NCBI GenBank assembly: GCA_013141455.1
Contig: JABFQW010000044.1
Span: 1-37,062, forward strand
Length of the DNA stretch: 37,062 bases
Direction of reading: 5' to 3'
Source of the DNA: Bacteroidales bacterium
GTDB taxonomy: Bacteria > Bacteroidota > Bacteroidia > Bacteroidales > F082
The position numbers and the translations under genes are program-made. The stretch's first letter is position 1; every line of letters begins with the position of its first letter. Under the pieces are notes generated by a model. That model had not been told where the DNA came from. It saw only the letters and a list, made by a program, of their open reading frames with translations, and did no database searches. Positions 15,423-24,016 of the stretch are shown piece by piece.

Positions 15423-16562
15423 TCACTTTAATAAATCTCTGGATATTACGATCTTCTGAATCTCTGAGGTTCCTTCGTAAATTTGCGTCAGTTTGGCTTC
15501 ACGCATCAGCCGTTCAACATGATATTCCTTCACATAACCATATCCGCCGTGAATCTGAACGGCCTCGGTAGTCACTTCCATGGCAATGTCGGCTGCGTAT
15601 TGCTTAGCCATCGCACTGGCGATACCAAATGACAAATGATTGTCTTTCAGCCATGCAGCTTTCAAACAAAGGTTGCGTGCATTTTCAACTTTCACGGCCA
15701 TCTCGGCCAGTTTGAAAGCAACTGATTGATGGTTCGCGATGATGGTTCCAAATGCTTTCCGTTCTTTTGAATAGGCAATAGATCGTTCAAGTGCACCGGA
15801 AGCCAGACCAAGTGCCTGCGATGCAATACCGATACGACCAGCTTCGAGTGCCTGCATGGCAAATTTAAAGCCAAAACCATCATCACCAATACGGTTTGCT
15901 TTGGGAATCTTTACATCGGTAAACATGACCGAATGTGTGTCGGAACTGCGCATCCCCATCTTGTCTTCGTGCGGTCCCAGACTGATTCCGGGCGTGTCTT
16001 TATCAACGATAAGCGCGTTAATTCCTTTATGTTTTTTATCAGGATGAGTTTGGGCAATCAGGATATAGGTTGAGGCCGAGTTGGCATTGGTGATCCAGTT
16101 TTTGGTGCCGTTTACTAAATAATAATCGCCTTTGTCTTCGGCTAAGGTGCGTTGGCTTGTGGCGTCGGAACCGGCTTCAGGCTCCGACAAAAGAAATGCG
16201 CCAATCTTTTTACCACTGGCAAGCGGACGAAGATATTTTTGTTTCTGTTCCTCCGTCCCGAATTTTTCGAGACCATAACAAACCAATGAATTATTTACCG
16301 ATACAATCACACTCACCGAAGCATCAATTTTACTCAACTCTTCCATGGCCAACACATACGAAATTGTATCCATGCCACTACCATCATATTTCGGGTCAAC
16401 CATCATTCCCATGAAACCTAAGCCGGCAATATTTCGGATATGATCGGCAGGAAATTCGGCTTTTGCATCACGCTCCAACACATCTTTGATTAATTCGCGT
16501 TGTGCATAATCACGGGCTGCCTGTTGAATCATTAACTGTTCCTCAGTAAACTCAAAATTCAT
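15423..16562 (-). CDS. Acyl-CoA dehydrogenase, short/medium-chain (butyryl-CoA dehydrogenase-like)
   Basis: 379 residues, the standard length. The catalytic base is E363 in QIYEGTSEIQKIVISRDLL, its position in short-chain (SCAD/Bcd) enzymes. FLLSEPEAGSDA (FAD/acyl contact), KNWITNA and GVREAFGK-type SKERKAFGTIIANHQ segments, and the helical VQIHGGYGYVKEYHVER stretch are all present. It oxidises acyl-CoA to trans-2-enoyl-CoA and hands electrons to the ETF encoded by the next two genes. Gene order dehydrogenase-etfB-etfA with short gaps indicates one operon. Chain-length preference is inferred and isovaleryl- or branched substrates remain possible. A -7 element lies 45 nt upstream. Confidence 0.93.
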   Translation of the reverse strand: MNFEFTEEQLMIQQAARDYAQRELIKDVLERDAKAEFPADHIRNIAGLGFMGMMVDPKYDGSGMDTISYVLAMEELSKIDASVSVIVSVNNSLVCYGLEKFGTEEQKQKYLRPLASGKKIGAFLLSEPEAGSDATSQRTLAEDKGDYYLVNGTKNWITNANSASTYILIAQTHPDKKHKGINALIVDKDTPGISLGPHEDKMGMRSSDTHSVMFTDVKIPKANRIGDDGFGFKFAMQALEAGRIGIASQALGLASGALERSIAYSKERKAFGTIIANHQSVAFKLAEMAVKVENARNLCLKAAWLKDNHLSFGIASAMAKQYAADIAMEVTTEAVQIHGGYGYVKEYHVERLMREAKLTQIYEGTSEIQKIVISRDLLK

Positions 16563-16606
16563 AACGTTATGATATAGAATTATTTATAACAAATATTTTA
16601 TTGTTA

Positions 16607-16614
16607 CAAATATA
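16607..16614 (-). promoter_or_regulatory. -7 element of the acyl-CoA dehydrogenase-etfBA operon
   Basis: Minus strand TATATTTG matches TAnnTTTG, 44 nt before the ATG; the -33 half is weak. Confidence 0.45.
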
Positions 16615-16642
16615 CACAAAACTTTTGATTCCCGTTCAGGTC

Positions 16643-17590
16643 TCAATCGAATTCGGGCAATTGATTTCGTCGTGCCTTCAGGTAGCCTGATATCAGCGTA
16701 TTGAAAATCTCCTGAACCGGTTTCATTTCGTGAATGATTGAAGCCGCCTGTCCTATTTCTAATTCTCCTTCAACGAGGTCACCTTCAAACATACCTTTTT
16801 TAGCACGGCCTTTACCAAGAAGCTCTTTCAGTTCATCAACCGTAGCACCCGATTGTTCAGCTTTTTGAACTTTAGTAAAGAAAGGATTTTTCAACAGACG
16901 AACCGGAACTACCTTTTTCAACATCAAGGAGGTTGAGCCATCACCTGCTTCAACGATCGCCTGATTGAAAGCAAGATGAGCTGATGATTCAATAGAAGAT
17001 GCAAACAACGAACCTATCTGAACTCCATCGGCTCCCAGGGCAAAAGCAGCTAACATTTGCTCACCACTGGCGATACCACCGGCGGCAATGAGCGGGATAT
17101 GAACCATCTCGCGAATCATCGGAATCAGTGTCATTGTTGTTGTTTCCTCAATACCGTTGTGTCCTCCCGCTTCAAAACCCTCGGCCACGATAGCATCAAC
17201 ACCCGCTTCGACAGCTTTCAATGCGAATTTAAGGTTGGCTATCACATGCACTACTTTAATGCCTTTCGATTTTAAGTAAGCGGTGTATTTTGCGGGATTA
17301 CCGGCCGAAGTGAAAACAACCGGTACTTTTTCATTTACAAGGATTTCGATCACCTCATCGGTCTGGAAATATAGTAAGGGAACATTTACACCAAATGGCT
17401 TGTCCGTGGCTGCTTTACATTTCCTGATATGCTGTTGTAATACCTCGGGCTGCATTGATCCGGCACCGATGAGTCCTAATCCGCCTGCATTGCTCACCGC
17501 AGAGGCGAGTTCCCAGCCGGAGCACCATATCATACCGGCCTGGATAATTGGATACCTGATATTAAATAATGTTGTGATACGGTTCTTCAT
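16643..17590 (-). CDS. NPD/nitronate monooxygenase-family flavoprotein (FabK-like fold)
   Basis: 315 residues. The FMN TIM barrel signatures are present: YPIIQAGMIWCSGWELASAVSNAGGLGLIG at the start, FGVNVPLL, AEGFEAGGHNG (phosphate-binding and substrate His region) and IPLIAAGGIASGEQMLAAFALGADGVQIGSLF. The family includes nitronate monooxygenase and the enoyl-ACP reductase FabK. Sequence alone does not separate them well; Bacteroidetes members are usually annotated nitronate monooxygenase. It lies on the same strand as the acyl-CoA dehydrogenase operon, 80 nt upstream of it. A FabK-like role in fatty acid synthesis would sit oddly among degradation genes, so detoxification of nitronates is the more cautious guess. 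Confidence 0.85.
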   Translation of the reverse strand: MKNRITTLFNIRYPIIQAGMIWCSGWELASAVSNAGGLGLIGAGSMQPEVLQQHIRKCKAATDKPFGVNVPLLYFQTDEVIEILVNEKVPVVFTSAGNPAKYTAYLKSKGIKVVHVIANLKFALKAVEAGVDAIVAEGFEAGGHNGIEETTTMTLIPMIREMVHIPLIAAGGIASGEQMLAAFALGADGVQIGSLFASSIESSAHLAFNQAIVEAGDGSTSLMLKKVVPVRLLKNPFFTKVQKAEQSGATVDELKELLGKGRAKKGMFEGDLVEGELEIGQAASIIHEMKPVQEIFNTLISGYLKARRNQLPEFD

Positions 17591-17671
17591 GCGATAAAAA
17601 ATGAGTTAACGGCACGAGTTGTCGATGCAGTCATGCGGTAAATAAGGTTAATGTTATCATTGCCTATCCTT

Positions 17672-18334
17672 CTATTCAACTTCGTCGTTCAGTTCCTTCA
17701 TCATGGCATCAATCAGGTTGTAAGCGCCATCCCAGATATCAGTAATCTGTGCATCAAGCATATAACAGGGGGTTGTGAAAATCAGGTGCTCGGCATCATA
17801 CACCACATCGCCATGTTCGGTTTCGACATGTGTGCCACCCATCGCTTCGATCATTTGAATATCCTTTTCATCTGTTCCGAGCGTAACATTCACATCGCCA
17901 AGGACTTTTGTAACAAAAGAAGGCGCTATACACATGGCGCCGATAGGTTTCTTAGCCTTGTGCATGGCTTTGATTGCCACTTCCACTTCGTGATTTACTT
18001 TGGCATTTGCTCCATCGAAAGCAACTGATGAAAGGTTCTTGGCTGCGCCAAAACCACCCGGAAACAATAACGCATCAAAATCTTTCTCCTTAAATTCGGA
18101 AAGTGGTTTGATGTTGCCACGCGCGATTCGTGCTGACTCAACCAAAACATTCCTCTTTTCGGGCATTTCTTTTCCTGTGAGGTGATTGATGACATGGTGT
18201 TGCAAGATATCAGGTGCAAAACACTGATAATCACCACCCATTTCTTTGATCGCAAGCAATGCGAGTGTAGCTTCATGGATTTCGGCTCCATCGTAAACAC
18301 CACAACCAGCCAGGACAACGGCAAATTTTTTCAT
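17672..18334 (-). CDS. elbB: ElbB-like DJ-1/PfpI-family glyoxalase
   Basis: 220 residues from ATG at 18334. The open frame runs 18 codons further, but the conserved ElbB start is MKKFAVVLAGCGVYDGAEIHE and a -7 element lies inside that extension. The family marks are CGVYDGAEIHEA, FPGGFGAAKNLS and the nucleophile elbow IGAMCIAPS with C135. ElbB (SCRP-27A) was linked genetically to isoprenoid synthesis in E. coli and shows glyoxalase activity; its physiological substrate is unsettled. Length matches E. coli ElbB (217). It is the second DJ-1 superfamily gene in the window, but of a different subgroup from the exported one. Confidence 0.9.
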   Translation of the reverse strand: MKKFAVVLAGCGVYDGAEIHEATLALLAIKEMGGDYQCFAPDILQHHVINHLTGKEMPEKRNVLVESARIARGNIKPLSEFKEKDFDALLFPGGFGAAKNLSSVAFDGANAKVNHEVEVAIKAMHKAKKPIGAMCIAPSFVTKVLGDVNVTLGTDEKDIQMIEAMGGTHVETEHGDVVYDAEHLIFTTPCYMLDAQITDIWDGAYNLIDAMMKELNDEVE

Positions 18335-18365
18335 ACGTTCAATTTTTTTTAAATGATCCTTGTGA

Positions 18366-18373
18366 CAAAGATA
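18366..18373 (-). promoter_or_regulatory. -7 element for elbB
   Basis: Minus strand TATCTTTG fits TAnnTTTG, 31 nt before the preferred ATG. It supports the short start, because it would be inside the coding region of the longer one. Confidence 0.45.
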
Positions 18374-18394
18374 AGCCATCACACCCATTTAGTT

Positions 18395-18958
18395 CTAATT
18401 GATTTGTACCCTTTTCGGAAATAATTTGTTATATCCGAAAATAGTCAGCAGAATGATCAAAATAACAAATTGCATGGTTGTCAGCGCACTTTTTAAAACT
18501 GAAAAAACATTGGTAGTTTTGATCAAACCAACAGCAATATCGGGATACGTGTTCAACAGGATGATGATGCCAAAATTTTCGAGATAATCGAAAAGTCCCG
18601 CAAAAATGGGGATATAGCTCAGATAAAACCAACGACTATACAATTTACTGAGTTTATTCAGAAACCATGCGAAAATCAGACAAAAACTAATTCCAGATAA
18701 AAGCGGGAAAACGAGATCAAGGGGTAGCTGATTGTAAAGATAGGCGTGTCTTCCTTCGTTACCAAGTGCTTCGAACAAATCGAAAACATAGGCAACAGTA
18801 TATCCGGTGGGCATCATGTCCAATACCTTCATTCCACCTGTATAATCCATTACTTTCGGAATGGTGATGGTAAGCATAATTGTATAGACGATGCCGGTCA
18901 ACAAAAAAATAATCAAAACTTTTTTACCGGAAAGGTTACCTGTTATCAAAGCTTTCAT
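18395..18958 (-). CDS. Membrane protein of unknown function, about four helices
   Basis: 187 residues. Hydrophobic segments near 13-32, 82-101, 112-135 and 158-178 suggest four membrane helices. A periplasmic loop between the first two contains DMMPTGYTVAYVFDLFEALGNEGRHAYLYNQLPLD. The tyrosine- and phenylalanine-rich sequence ends in a basic cytosolic tail (KLFPKRVQIN). I do not recognise a family. The start lies 21 nt after the ZIP transporter stop, so the two are probably co-transcribed. A role linked to metal transport is possible but rests on position only. Confidence 0.7.
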   Translation of the reverse strand: MKALITGNLSGKKVLIIFLLTGIVYTIMLTITIPKVMDYTGGMKVLDMMPTGYTVAYVFDLFEALGNEGRHAYLYNQLPLDLVFPLLSGISFCLIFAWFLNKLSKLYSRWFYLSYIPIFAGLFDYLENFGIIILLNTYPDIAVGLIKTTNVFSVLKSALTTMQFVILIILLTIFGYNKLFPKRVQIN

Positions 18959-18979
18959 GTGATAAATTGTTTTTAAATT

Positions 18980-19795
18980 TTATCCCAATGCCACATCGAG
19001 CAGCATCATGGTTGCAAAACCGAGCATGGCACCAATGGTGGAAAAGTCAGTTTCATTTCCTGATTGTGACTCGGGGATCAGTTCTTCGACGACTACAAAT
19101 ATCATGGCTCCGGCAGCAAACGAGAGCGCGTAGGGGAGCAGAGGTTCGATAGTCAAAACCAGATAAGCGCCAAATACACCTGCTATCGGCTCAACGATAC
19201 CAGATAACTGGCCATAGTTGAAAGCTTTCCATCTGGAGAATCCTTCGCGCCTTAGTGGAATAGAAACCGCAGCGCCCTCGGGAAAATTTTGCAAACCGAT
19301 ACCAATCGCCAGCGCGATTGCTCCTGCAAGCATGCCTGTGTCAGGATTATTTGCCAACGCGCCAAAGGCTACACCAACGGCCAGTCCTTCCGGAATATTA
19401 TGCAATGTGATGGCAAGTACAAGTAAAACACTTCGTTGCCACGTGGTTTTAATCCCTTCAGCTTTGTCGATAGATAGTCCTAGATGCAGGTGGGGCAACA
19501 ATTTATCAACAAGCAACAGGAATGCGCCACCGGCCAAAAAACCTACCAGCGCAGGAACCCAGGGAACAGAACCATTGGCTTCGGCCATCTCGATAGCGGG
19601 TTTAAGCAACGACCAGAAACTGGCGGCTATCATCACACCGGCAGCAAATCCCAGCATGGAGTTAAGCACCCTTTTGTTTATCGATTTAAAGAAGAATACC
19701 ATGGCGGCTCCCAATGCCGTTACACCCCAGGTAAACAGCGTGGCGATGAGCGCCAATAGTACCGGATTATATTTGAGTAATGATTCTAAATCCAT
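18980..19795 (-). CDS. ZIP-family metal transporter (ZupT-like)
   Basis: 271 residues, eight hydrophobic segments. The two metal-site helices are conserved: [11 protein letters not shown] (H132, N133, E136) and [11 protein letters not shown] (N170, E173). A loop with HLHLG (102-106) and the [19 protein letters not shown] helix are also typical. ZIP proteins move zinc, iron or manganese into the cytoplasm; the specificity is not readable. It is followed by the unknown membrane protein and then elbB on the same strand. The 248 nt upstream (19796-20043) separate it from the restriction endonuclease, and I see no gene there. Confidence 0.92.
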   Translation of the reverse strand: MDLESLLKYNPVLLALIATLFTWGVTALGAAMVFFFKSINKRVLNSMLGFAAGVMIAASFWSLLKPAIEMAEANGSVPWVPALVGFLAGGAFLLLVDKLLPHLHLGLSIDKAEGIKTTWQRSVLLVLAITLHNIPEGLAVGVAFGALANNPDTGMLAGAIALAIGIGLQNFPEGAAVSIPLRREGFSRWKAFNYGQLSGIVEPIAGVFGAYLVLTIEPLLPYALSFAAGAMIFVVVEELIPESQSGNETDFSTIGAMLGFATMMLLDVALG

Positions 19796-20043
19796 CGTAG
19801 TTTATTTATGTAATAATAACCGAAAATGCTGATCATTGTTCAACGGATTGGATGATAAGTATCGGATTTACAATTTTGTTGTTTGCCCTATTTGCCCGAA
19901 TGAACGTTAATTCCACATAGATTAAGTAATTGAAAAATAAATCAATACCTTTGAAAATAGGTATTAGTGAACAAGTCGATGCTTAAAATGTGACAATACA
20001 ACCACCATTTGGCGGCGGTGTTCGGGTTTCATTTCTAAGTAAG

Positions 20044-21006
20044 TTATTGCCTTGGACCCATAAAACGGTCGCCGTTAAAATGTATCATGTGTTCAGGAAA
20101 ATCCATTATCCAAACTTCAGTTTCCCAGGCTATTTCAGCAGTGTGCTTTTTAAACTCTCTAAAATCAGGGAAGGCCGAAACATAAACTTTTCCAAGCTTA
20201 CAGGCTTTGAGCATTTCTTCAAGTTCAATTAGCCGTTTGGGCGAAACAGGACCATGTGAGGTTACCGCTTCAATCATGAAAAGCCAGTTATTTTTTTTAT
20301 CAAACAAGATAACATCGGGAAGTTTGCCATGTTCGTTTAATGGAATACCGATTGTATTCAACGAAATTTCATCGATATATAAATATTTGTTCGCAGTGTC
20401 ACCAACATAAAGCAATTCACTGTCAGTAGCGAATCTGGACGCAAATTCCTTAATTATTGCAACTTGAACCAGATTATGTTTGCCGGGAGAAAATTTCAAT
20501 ACTTTTCCATTTGATAACTTAACAGGAATCAATTGCAGATTTCGTTTCTTGTGATATTTTTCCTGTAATGAACCGATATTCTGGCTGAACAGATCCAATT
20601 CAGGTTTCCATTTCTTTGTCCCATATGCCCTTACAACCTGCAAAGCAGCACCAGTAAGTCTGTAATGATTGTCTTTGCTATTCGTTGGTAATTGCGGATT
20701 TTCCGGATTATGTTCAACAATCCCGGCCTGTACAAATTGGTGTAGCGTTTGACGTCGAATAGTTTCCCGACTGTTTTCCGCATACTGCTTATTATAATGT
20801 TCCGCGATAAAGCGCAACACACCTGCGTATTTTGCATTCTCCCTGTTTCCTACTACTGACATACTGGTTCGTTGAGCATCCTTCCATGAATCATTTTCTT
20901 TTAGGTTACATAATGCAAGGAGGGTAAGTGCCGATCGTTCGTTTTGCTGGCGTTTGGGTAAACCAATTGCTTCAAGGATTTGTTGTGCTTCTGTAAGTTT
21001 GCTCAT
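20044..21006 (-). CDS. Type II restriction endonuclease, BsuBI/PstI family
   Basis: 320 residues, close to PstI (326). The N-terminal half (ALTLLALCNLKENDSWKDA, SRETIRRQTLHQFVQAGIVEHNP) is the helical BsuBI/PstI N-domain. The C-terminal nuclease part has GDTANKYLY, then LPDVILFD with D231 and, 15 residues on, MIEAVTSHGPVSPKR with E246. This is the PD...E-x-V arrangement of the family. BsuBI, PstI and isoschizomers cut CTGCAG; that specificity is probable here, not proven. The start overlaps the methyltransferase stop (ATGA), so synthesis is coupled behind the protecting enzyme. No controller (C) gene is present. Confidence 0.88.
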   Translation of the reverse strand: MSKLTEAQQILEAIGLPKRQQNERSALTLLALCNLKENDSWKDAQRTSMSVVGNRENAKYAGVLRFIAEHYNKQYAENSRETIRRQTLHQFVQAGIVEHNPENPQLPTNSKDNHYRLTGAALQVVRAYGTKKWKPELDLFSQNIGSLQEKYHKKRNLQLIPVKLSNGKVLKFSPGKHNLVQVAIIKEFASRFATDSELLYVGDTANKYLYIDEISLNTIGIPLNEHGKLPDVILFDKKNNWLFMIEAVTSHGPVSPKRLIELEEMLKACKLGKVYVSAFPDFREFKKHTAEIAWETEVWIMDFPEHMIHFNGDRFMGPRQ

Positions 21007-22598
21007 ATAACCAGTTCGCTTTTATTGGCCAGTGTTTCGTTGACAAGCAGATCAATCTGTTCCTGAGGGAAATCATTCCTATTCAGAATCAACCGGTTGC
21101 CAATTTGTTTTATTAAATCTAAGGCGGGCAAAGGCATTTCTCTTAATTCAGTTGCACTCACGTTAACATTTCCATTGAAAATACGGAAATAATTATCGAA
21201 CAGTTTGCTGTTTAAGACTGCTGCGAGTCCAATGACTTCATTAAGCTCCAATTCACCCTTGGGGCGGTATATGTAGTTTACCTTGTTTTCTACACCTACA
21301 TATTCTGCATCTTGCGACTTCGCAAAATATGGCGATGCTATTAACCTGCTTTTATCGTCTTTGGCGCTGAAACGGCGCAACAAAATGTAGTTTTTATTTG
21401 GAATTAACAAAGATTGACTACCTGAACAAATTTGAATATACTGACCCTTATTTGGTTTGGTAACAGGCCATTCAATATGCATTTTATACACATTGTGTAA
21501 CCAAATTAATGGTGCCAGAAAAATTGAACCATTTTCATAAACTTCCCTTATGAATTCGGTTGCCCGGAAAGCTACTACAGGGCCGGTCGATATCTGAATG
21601 TTATACTTATGTAACGATCCGTTCCAACGTTGAAACAAATCAATAATTTCTTCTTCCTCATCGTTTACGGGAATGTGCAAAATCATTTCCTTGCTATTTA
21701 AATTCAAGATCTGATTTTGCGGATAGCTTTTAATTCCAGGTGCAGATAAGTCCCTAATTCCTTTTGAACTGGTTACAGCAACAATCGGATTAATATCGAA
21801 TCTATCACGTTTGGTAGCTTTTAGAATTAAGGTCTCCTGTAATACCTTGTCCCGGTTAAATGCATCTTTCCGTGAATCAAAAAGATGAAGTTGATTCATT
21901 GTAACCTGACTGAAAAAGAACGCACGAAAAGATTTAAAATATCTGCCTGAGGCAAAGCTACGTGGTGTGATGAAGATTAATTGACCACCATGATCCAACA
22001 TTCTGGAAGAAACGGCCATAAACAACGCATAAATATTAGGCTGACCACTTGAAATTGATTCGGCGGTTTTAGCTCTTAAATCCTCCTTATTCAGTTTAAA
22101 ATAAGGTGGATTGGAGATAATAAAATCATAAAATGAATTGTCGTGCAAATTAAAAAGTATCTGCTCACTCCTAAGAACATCGGCATTTCGCAGTATGAAG
22201 TCCTCAGTGATCATAATATAATGAAAAGAAATATTTCTACTGCTTAACCATTTTCTCAGGTATTCTAAAACAAGGTTTGTAAACGACAATATTTCGTTGT
22301 CAAGTTCATAAACATCAAGATGAATAGACTGCAAATCAGGATTTATTGCAACCAGATTTTCAATGAGGGCGCAACTTAAAATTCCGGTCCCGCAGCCCGG
22401 ATCAAGTATAGTGATATGTTTTTTACCGGATGTTGCCAAGCTACCCATGAACCTTGCAATAGCCGATGGAGTAAGAAACTGACCTTTTTTTCTTTTATGA
22501 AGTTGCGTAACAAAAACTGAATAGGACAAACCCACCCTATCGGCATAATCAACAGGGAGTTCGGCATCGTAAGGCAATATATTTTCAATGCTTTTCAT
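21003..22598 (-). CDS. Type II N6-adenine DNA methyltransferase of the BsuBI/PstI system
   Basis: 531 residues from ATG at 22598; a TTG one codon upstream is a less likely start. Motif X-like KGQFLTPSAIARFMG precedes the AdoMet motif I ILDPGCGTGILSCAL, and catalytic motif IV is ISNPPYF, typical of gamma-class N6-adenine enzymes. The C-terminal 250 residues contain the target recognition region. The partner nuclease suggests methylation of the adenine in CTGCAG. It follows the thiolase gene after 85 nt on the same strand. A methylase-first order with a 4-nt overlap to the nuclease is common for such pairs. Confidence 0.9.
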   Translation of the reverse strand: MKSIENILPYDAELPVDYADRVGLSYSVFVTQLHKRKKGQFLTPSAIARFMGSLATSGKKHITILDPGCGTGILSCALIENLVAINPDLQSIHLDVYELDNEILSFTNLVLEYLRKWLSSRNISFHYIMITEDFILRNADVLRSEQILFNLHDNSFYDFIISNPPYFKLNKEDLRAKTAESISSGQPNIYALFMAVSSRMLDHGGQLIFITPRSFASGRYFKSFRAFFFSQVTMNQLHLFDSRKDAFNRDKVLQETLILKATKRDRFDINPIVAVTSSKGIRDLSAPGIKSYPQNQILNLNSKEMILHIPVNDEEEEIIDLFQRWNGSLHKYNIQISTGPVVAFRATEFIREVYENGSIFLAPLIWLHNVYKMHIEWPVTKPNKGQYIQICSGSQSLLIPNKNYILLRRFSAKDDKSRLIASPYFAKSQDAEYVGVENKVNYIYRPKGELELNEVIGLAAVLNSKLFDNYFRIFNGNVNVSATELREMPLPALDLIKQIGNRLILNRNDFPQEQIDLLVNETLANKSELVI

Positions 22599-22683
22599 CA
22601 AATCAAAGGTATAACAATTTGGACGAAAGCCTTAGTTAAAAGATGAGGTAGCTGTTTAAATAAGTAGTCAGCCCGAAACGATT

Positions 22684-23922
22684 TCACTCACCCCGCTTAT
22701 ACACAATAGCTACCACAGTCACATCGTCGCCACCCATATTGATGGTGAGGCCGTAAGGTTTTTCGGCTGTGATATTGAGTTGGGTCGCGCCTGCTTTGCC
22801 GGTGAGTTGCTGCCAGATGGTAACTGCCTGATGTACGCCTGTGGCTCCGGTAGGATGACCCCAACCTATGAGTCCGCCGGTTGTGTTCATCGGTATCTTG
22901 CCTGTGCGTGAGGTATTGCCTTCGGCAATAAATCCGGCCCCTTTGCCGGGTTCGGCCAATCCAAGGGCTTCAACACCCAACACGCCAACGATACTGAAAC
23001 AATCGTGGAGTTCGATGGTAGCAACCTGATCGATGCTGATACCGGCATTTTCCAGGGCTTTGGCAGCCGTTTTTTTGATGGTGGTGAGCTCAAGCGGTTC
23101 TGGCGGATCATTTGTGATGTTACGGGTTAACTGTGCCCAGCCGACAATCTCAACCGCGTCTTTTTTGTCAACACCAATGCGTTTTAAGCCTTCTTCCGAT
23201 ACAATAGCAATACCTGATGCGCCATCCGACACTTTCGAACAATCGAGCACATTCAGATGATCGACAAAACTCTTCCCGTTGGGTTTCATGCCATGGTACA
23301 AGGCTTCCAGATCGGGTGTGGTATTATGAAACTCCTGTGCGTTGGGATCTAACCGTGCATTCTCCATATCATTGCAAAACCATTTTCCCATGCCTTTGCG
23401 GGTGTAATCGTAACCATATTTTTCGTAATAAGCACCGGCACGGTCTGAGTTCTGACCGGGGAAGAAATAGGCATGGCTGTTTTTACGTTTTTGAAACCAG
23501 CCGGCACCGGCAAGGATATCGGCGCCATAAATAGCTTTCACGGTATTTTGCACTTCCACTCCCAGGGCCAACACAACGTCGGCCGTTTCGGCAAGCACCG
23601 ATCTGATACCCGAAACAAGCGCCAGACCGCCCGAGCTACAGGCGCCTTCGACGCGCATGGCTGGTTTATACTCCAATCCCGGATCAATCATGCCGGCAAA
23701 TCCACCGATATGCCCTTGTTTGTTAAAGCGAGCCGCCATAAAGTTGCCGATAAACGACTCATCTACTTTTTCTGCACCGCCAATCTGATTCAGTACACCT
23801 TTTCCGGCTTCGCTGATGTAATACTCTAAACCCGGACGATCTTTCTTCGGGTTAAATTCTTTACGACCGGTGCCCATCGATACGGTGTTGTATCCGGCGG
23901 TCATGTATATTTTTCTTTTCAT
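22684..23922 (-). CDS. SCP2-type thiolase (acetyl-CoA C-acyltransferase family)
   Basis: 412 residues. The acyl-accepting cysteine is C95 in VEGACSSGGLAL. IELHDCFS (H306, C308) is the HDCF motif of SCP2/SCPx thiolases, and GWGHPTGATG holds H356. Classical C-terminal CxG cysteines are replaced, as expected for this subgroup. The enzyme cleaves 3-ketoacyl-CoA to acetyl-CoA (or propionyl-CoA, for branched chains) plus a shortened acyl-CoA. It is last in a crotonase, 3-hydroxyacyl-CoA dehydrogenase, thiolase cluster on one strand. The gap upstream carries three copies of a CTAAAGT repeat. The restriction-modification pair follows. Confidence 0.9.
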   Translation of the reverse strand: MKRKIYMTAGYNTVSMGTGRKEFNPKKDRPGLEYYISEAGKGVLNQIGGAEKVDESFIGNFMAARFNKQGHIGGFAGMIDPGLEYKPAMRVEGACSSGGLALVSGIRSVLAETADVVLALGVEVQNTVKAIYGADILAGAGWFQKRKNSHAYFFPGQNSDRAGAYYEKYGYDYTRKGMGKWFCNDMENARLDPNAQEFHNTTPDLEALYHGMKPNGKSFVDHLNVLDCSKVSDGASGIAIVSEEGLKRIGVDKKDAVEIVGWAQLTRNITNDPPEPLELTTIKKTAAKALENAGISIDQVATIELHDCFSIVGVLGVEALGLAEPGKGAGFIAEGNTSRTGKIPMNTTGGLIGWGHPTGATGVHQAVTIWQQLTGKAGATQLNITAEKPYGLTINMGGDDVTVVAIVYKRGE

Positions 23923-23966
23923 TGTTGTGTGTTATTGTTGATATTTAAATAGTTATAGAAGTTCGG

Positions 23967-24000
23967 AGTGAACTAAAGTGAGCTAAAGTGCCTAAAGTTG
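23967..24000. repeat. CTAAAGT short repeat, three units
   Basis: The string starts AGTGAACTAAAGT at 23967 and continues with GAGCTAAAGT and GCCTAAAGT. The same AGTGAACTAAAGT word occurs at both edges of the 33.4-33.8 kb gap. Confidence 0.65.
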
Positions 24001-24016
24001 GCTTCACATTCTGTTT

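Noticed and set aside
16643-17590. Naming the flavoprotein FabK
   Set aside because: The motifs are shared by nitronate monooxygenases, and the local context is degradation, not fatty acid synthesis.
22604-22611. -7 element TACCTTTG just upstream of the methyltransferase ATG
   Set aside because: It lies only about 5 nt from the start codon, has no -33 partner, and would require a leaderless message; kept as a coincidence.
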